Assembly: GCA_964409485.1 (NCBI GenBank)
Contig: CAYPDM010000016.1
Coordinates: forward strand, 1 to 30,722
Reading direction: 5' to 3'
Length of the DNA stretch: 30,722 nt
Source: JAFGPF01 sp964409485
GTDB lineage: Bacteria > Chloroflexota > Dehalococcoidia > Dehalococcoidales > RBG-16-60-22
This document shows positions 30,068 through 30,722 of the stretch, one piece after another; the stretch's first letter is position 1; each line of letters opens with the position of its first letter. The position numbers and the translations under genes were made by a program. Below the pieces are notes generated by a model. It saw only the letters and a list, made by a program, of their open reading frames with translations. It ran no database searches and was not told the DNA's origin.

Positions 30068-30722
30068 AACAGCATCCCCATTACGCTGACATTATAGATA
30101 GCGTGAATCATGCTGCCGAGTGCAATGGCTATAAGATAGAACCGGGTGCCGAAACGCGCCGTGAACAGGCACACCACCGAGGTCGAGACAACGTGCAGTG
30201 CCAGCGGCAGAATAAACCACCCGCCCCCTGATAGAGCCTGTATAAACATGGAGTCGGACACCACGCTCATGGCCATGAGCAGCAGCAGCTTCTCCGCCAG
30301 CATGAACCCCAGCGCCGAAAGCGCCGCCAGCTTAAGGACATCCCTCTTTCTCGGGAGTGCTTTATTCTGGAGTAAAATTACTACTCCCGCCGACTTGGCA
30401 AGCTCTTCCACGACGACGGACACAATCAGCATGAACCCCAGCATGAAGGGTACCGGCAGGTTGGTCACGAAGACGATAGATGCCAGCTCCACCATGAACA
30501 CCAGCGGCACCAGGCTCATCCCCATGAACAGGACGGACAGGTTCAGGTGCGCGCGGTCGAGCGTCAGGTAGATGGCCTCGGCAATCTTGCTGTGCAGCGG
30601 GCGAAAGCCCATCAGGTACTCCTCGTTGAAGACACGCGTCCCCACGAACATGGTCTGCCCGAACACCAGCAGCAGCGGGGTCGTCGCCAGGAAATACTGG
30701 GACACGGTAAAAGTCTCGCCGC
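30064..30722 (-). CDS. PrsW-like intramembrane protease, partial at the window end
   Basis: A membrane protein of at least 213 residues resembling PrsW-family site-1 metalloproteases. It has many helices and the motifs VVVEELAKSAG (EExxK), GFMLAEKLLL, LALHVVSTSVV and SMIHAIYNVSV, whose Glu and His residues would bind the catalytic metal. A GTG at 30705 could start it, but no ribosome site is seen and the frame stays open to the edge at 30722, so the true start is probably outside and a longer N-terminus is possible. It overlaps the ABC-2 permease by 4 bp. Related operons pair exporters with membrane proteases that process or sense peptides. Confidence 0.75.
   Translation of the reverse strand, partial: GETFTVSQYFLATTPLLLVFGQTMFVGTRVFNEEYLMGFRPLHSKIAEAIYLTLDRAHLNLSVLFMGMSLVPLVFMVELASIVFVTNLPVPFMLGFMLIVSVVVEELAKSAGVVILLQNKALPRKRDVLKLAALSALGFMLAEKLLLLMAMSVVSDSMFIQALSGGGWFILPLALHVVSTSVVCLFTARFGTRFYLIAIALGSMIHAIYNVSVMGMLL

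Overview
The window looks like chromosomal DNA from a Chloroflexota bacterium, probably of the Dehalococcoidia. The main clue is an acVLRF1-type release-factor homologue, a family I know chiefly from Actinobacteria and Chloroflexi. Weaker support comes from small secreted proteins of a type common in Dehalococcoidales, a DUF134/DUF364/NifX cluster, start codons that are often GTG or TTG, and several -10 boxes lying only 6-11 nt before the start codon. The lineage is an inference without any database search. Genes are packed tightly, no gap exceeds 300 nt, and I see no transposase, integrase, phage gene or CRISPR array.

Layout. (1) 1-2842: a repeat-rich intergenic patch, a SlyD-like FKBP lipoprotein, tRNA-Ile(GAT) and a stand-alone acyl-CoA ligase closed by a strong terminator. 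(2) 2843-5518: a membrane-anchored surface protein with seven CARDB repeats. (3) 5715-12192: a secreted DUF2680-like protein and its terminator, then an OmpR/BaeS-type two-component pair, a MacA-like lipoprotein adaptor, and a MacB-like ATPase and permease. This reads as a sensor-controlled envelope efflux or stress unit. (4) 12334-17260: a metal/metallocofactor cluster holding DUF169, a DUF134 regulator behind a perfect 24-bp palindrome, two DUF364 proteins, a 2x[4Fe-4S] ferredoxin, two NifX-type proteins, a CoA-binding protein and a small unknown Cys protein. (5) 17346-21056: an ICMT-like methyltransferase, then MutS2 followed 14 nt later by an acVLRF1-type peptidyl-tRNA hydrolase homologue. 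(6) 21053-24927, minus strand: an iron operon of tandem FeoA, FeoB split into two genes, a FeoC-like protein and a rubrerythrin-like protein, followed by a sirtuin. A DtxR/MntR-family regulator diverges at 25088. (7) 25811-27582, minus: a steroid-5-alpha-reductase-like membrane enzyme and an NAD-dependent epimerase/3beta-HSD-like protein with overlapping genes. (8) 27781-30722: an MFS transporter, then on the minus strand an ABC-2 permease and a PrsW-like membrane protease cut by the window end.

How the parts may work together. The strongest candidate for an undescribed unit is MutS2 plus acVLRF1. One protein is of a type known to split collided ribosomes, and the other is of the Vms1 type that releases the nascent chain from peptidyl-tRNA, so the pair could be a compact ribosome-rescue operon. 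The second candidate is the DUF134-headed metallocofactor cluster, which has NifX-type carriers and putative metal-chelating DUF364 proteins but no nitrogenase gene in view. The feo region is also notable: FeoB is interrupted right after an A7 tract, and three TCCTA boxes spaced exactly 22 bp apart lie between the divergent feo and dtxR promoters.
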